From positions 1 through 14,504 of the forward strand of contig JBBAEA010000094.1 in the NCBI GenBank assembly GCA_041656175.1: a stretch of 14,504 bases of DNA, read 5' to 3'. Below the pieces are notes generated by a model. The model saw only the letters and a list, made by a program, of their open reading frames with translations, did no database searches and was not told the DNA's origin. Every line of letters begins with the position of its first letter. Within the stretch, counting starts at the first letter, position 1. A program made the translations under genes and the position numbers. Of the stretch, positions 14,312 to 14,504 are shown in pieces. Origin of the DNA: JBBAEA01 sp041656175 (GTDB lineage Bacteria > Myxococcota_A > Bradymonadia > UBA4248).

Positions 14312-14504
14312 TTACGGCAGCGCCTGCACCCTGATTTCCCCCCTACCAAGCGGCAAATCCAGTGGCACATCGGCCTGAAATTCAAAGCGTCCCGCCCCAT
14401 CGCTTCGCGCGCGCCCCAAAACGCGCCGCGCCTCAGCCCCCCAAAACTCCAGCACCAGCCCCACATTCTCCGCCGCCTCCCCGTTTTCACGCAGCGCCAG
14501 CCCC
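14312..14504 (-). CDS. C-terminal fragment of an unidentified protein upstream of mfd
   Basis: An open frame enters from the right edge at 14503 and ends with TAA at 14314-14312, giving the last 63 residues of a protein (ending GRGEIRVQALP). No start lies within the window. The fragment alternates hydrophobic and charged residues and contains SDGAGRFEFQADVPL followed by LPLGRGE, which resembles the last strands of an Ig-like or carboxypeptidase-regulatory-like beta domain; this is an impression only. It ends 17 bases before mfd on the same strand, so the two are probably co-transcribed. Base use is more G-rich than in the genes to its left. It could also be the tail of a larger enzyme. Confidence 0.65.
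   Translation of the reverse strand, partial: GLALRENGEAAENVGLVLEFWGAEARRVLGRARSDGAGRFEFQADVPLDLPLGRGEIRVQALP

Noticed and set aside
14299..14490. 63-codon open frame with ATG just upstream of mfd.
   Set aside because: Its Arg/Trp/Cys-rich composition is typical of a wrong frame; the neighbouring frame ending at 14312 looks like real protein.

Overview
The window looks like chromosomal DNA of a moderate-GC relative of the myxobacteria (Myxococcota or Bradymonadota-type former Deltaproteobacteria). This rests on three family-level signs. A secreted protein ends in a MYXO-CTERM-like tail (Cys, hydrophobic helix, Arg cluster). A lipoprotein carries a long array of the Cys-rich repeats common in myxobacterial surface proteins, fused to SBBP-type beta-propeller repeats. 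Several other products are exported and Cys-rich. The base composition is clearly below that of cultured Myxococcales, so an uncultured or marine lineage is likely. The exact taxon is inference.

Layout. (1) 197-2507, + strand: two adjacent paralogous secreted CAP (SCP/PR-1) proteins, very rich in cysteine; only the second has the C-terminal sorting tail. They converge on (2) 5087-2628, - strand: a lipoprotein with eight Cys-rich repeats and a C-terminal propeller; a bulged hairpin lies between. (3) 5097-5660: a 564-base non-coding region with small hairpins and a possible pseudoknot ahead of (4) 5661-6296, + strand: an Ala/Glu/Asp-rich small lipoprotein, closed by a 25-bp perfect symmetric terminator. 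(5) 8169-6451, - strand: a cytoplasmic WD40-like propeller protein. (6) 9627-8459, - strand: an ECF sigma factor overlapping a Cys-rich protein that is probably its zinc-binding anti-sigma factor. (7) 10200-9811, - strand: a stand-alone receiver-domain response regulator with a TTG start and a good sigma-70-like promoter. (8) 10201-10775: non-coding, with a dense chain of perfect hairpins. (9) 14294-10776, - strand: mfd, the transcription-repair coupling factor, preceded by the 3' end of a further gene that enters from the right edge.

How it fits together. The left part is an envelope/surface module of exported, disulfide-rich proteins. The right part is regulatory and housekeeping: a sigma/anti-sigma pair, a receiver protein and mfd. 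No mobile element, CRISPR array, tRNA or rRNA was seen. The most unexplained structures are the hairpin chain at 10291-10591, the overlapping inverted repeats at 5582-5628, and the Cys-rich anti-sigma candidate.
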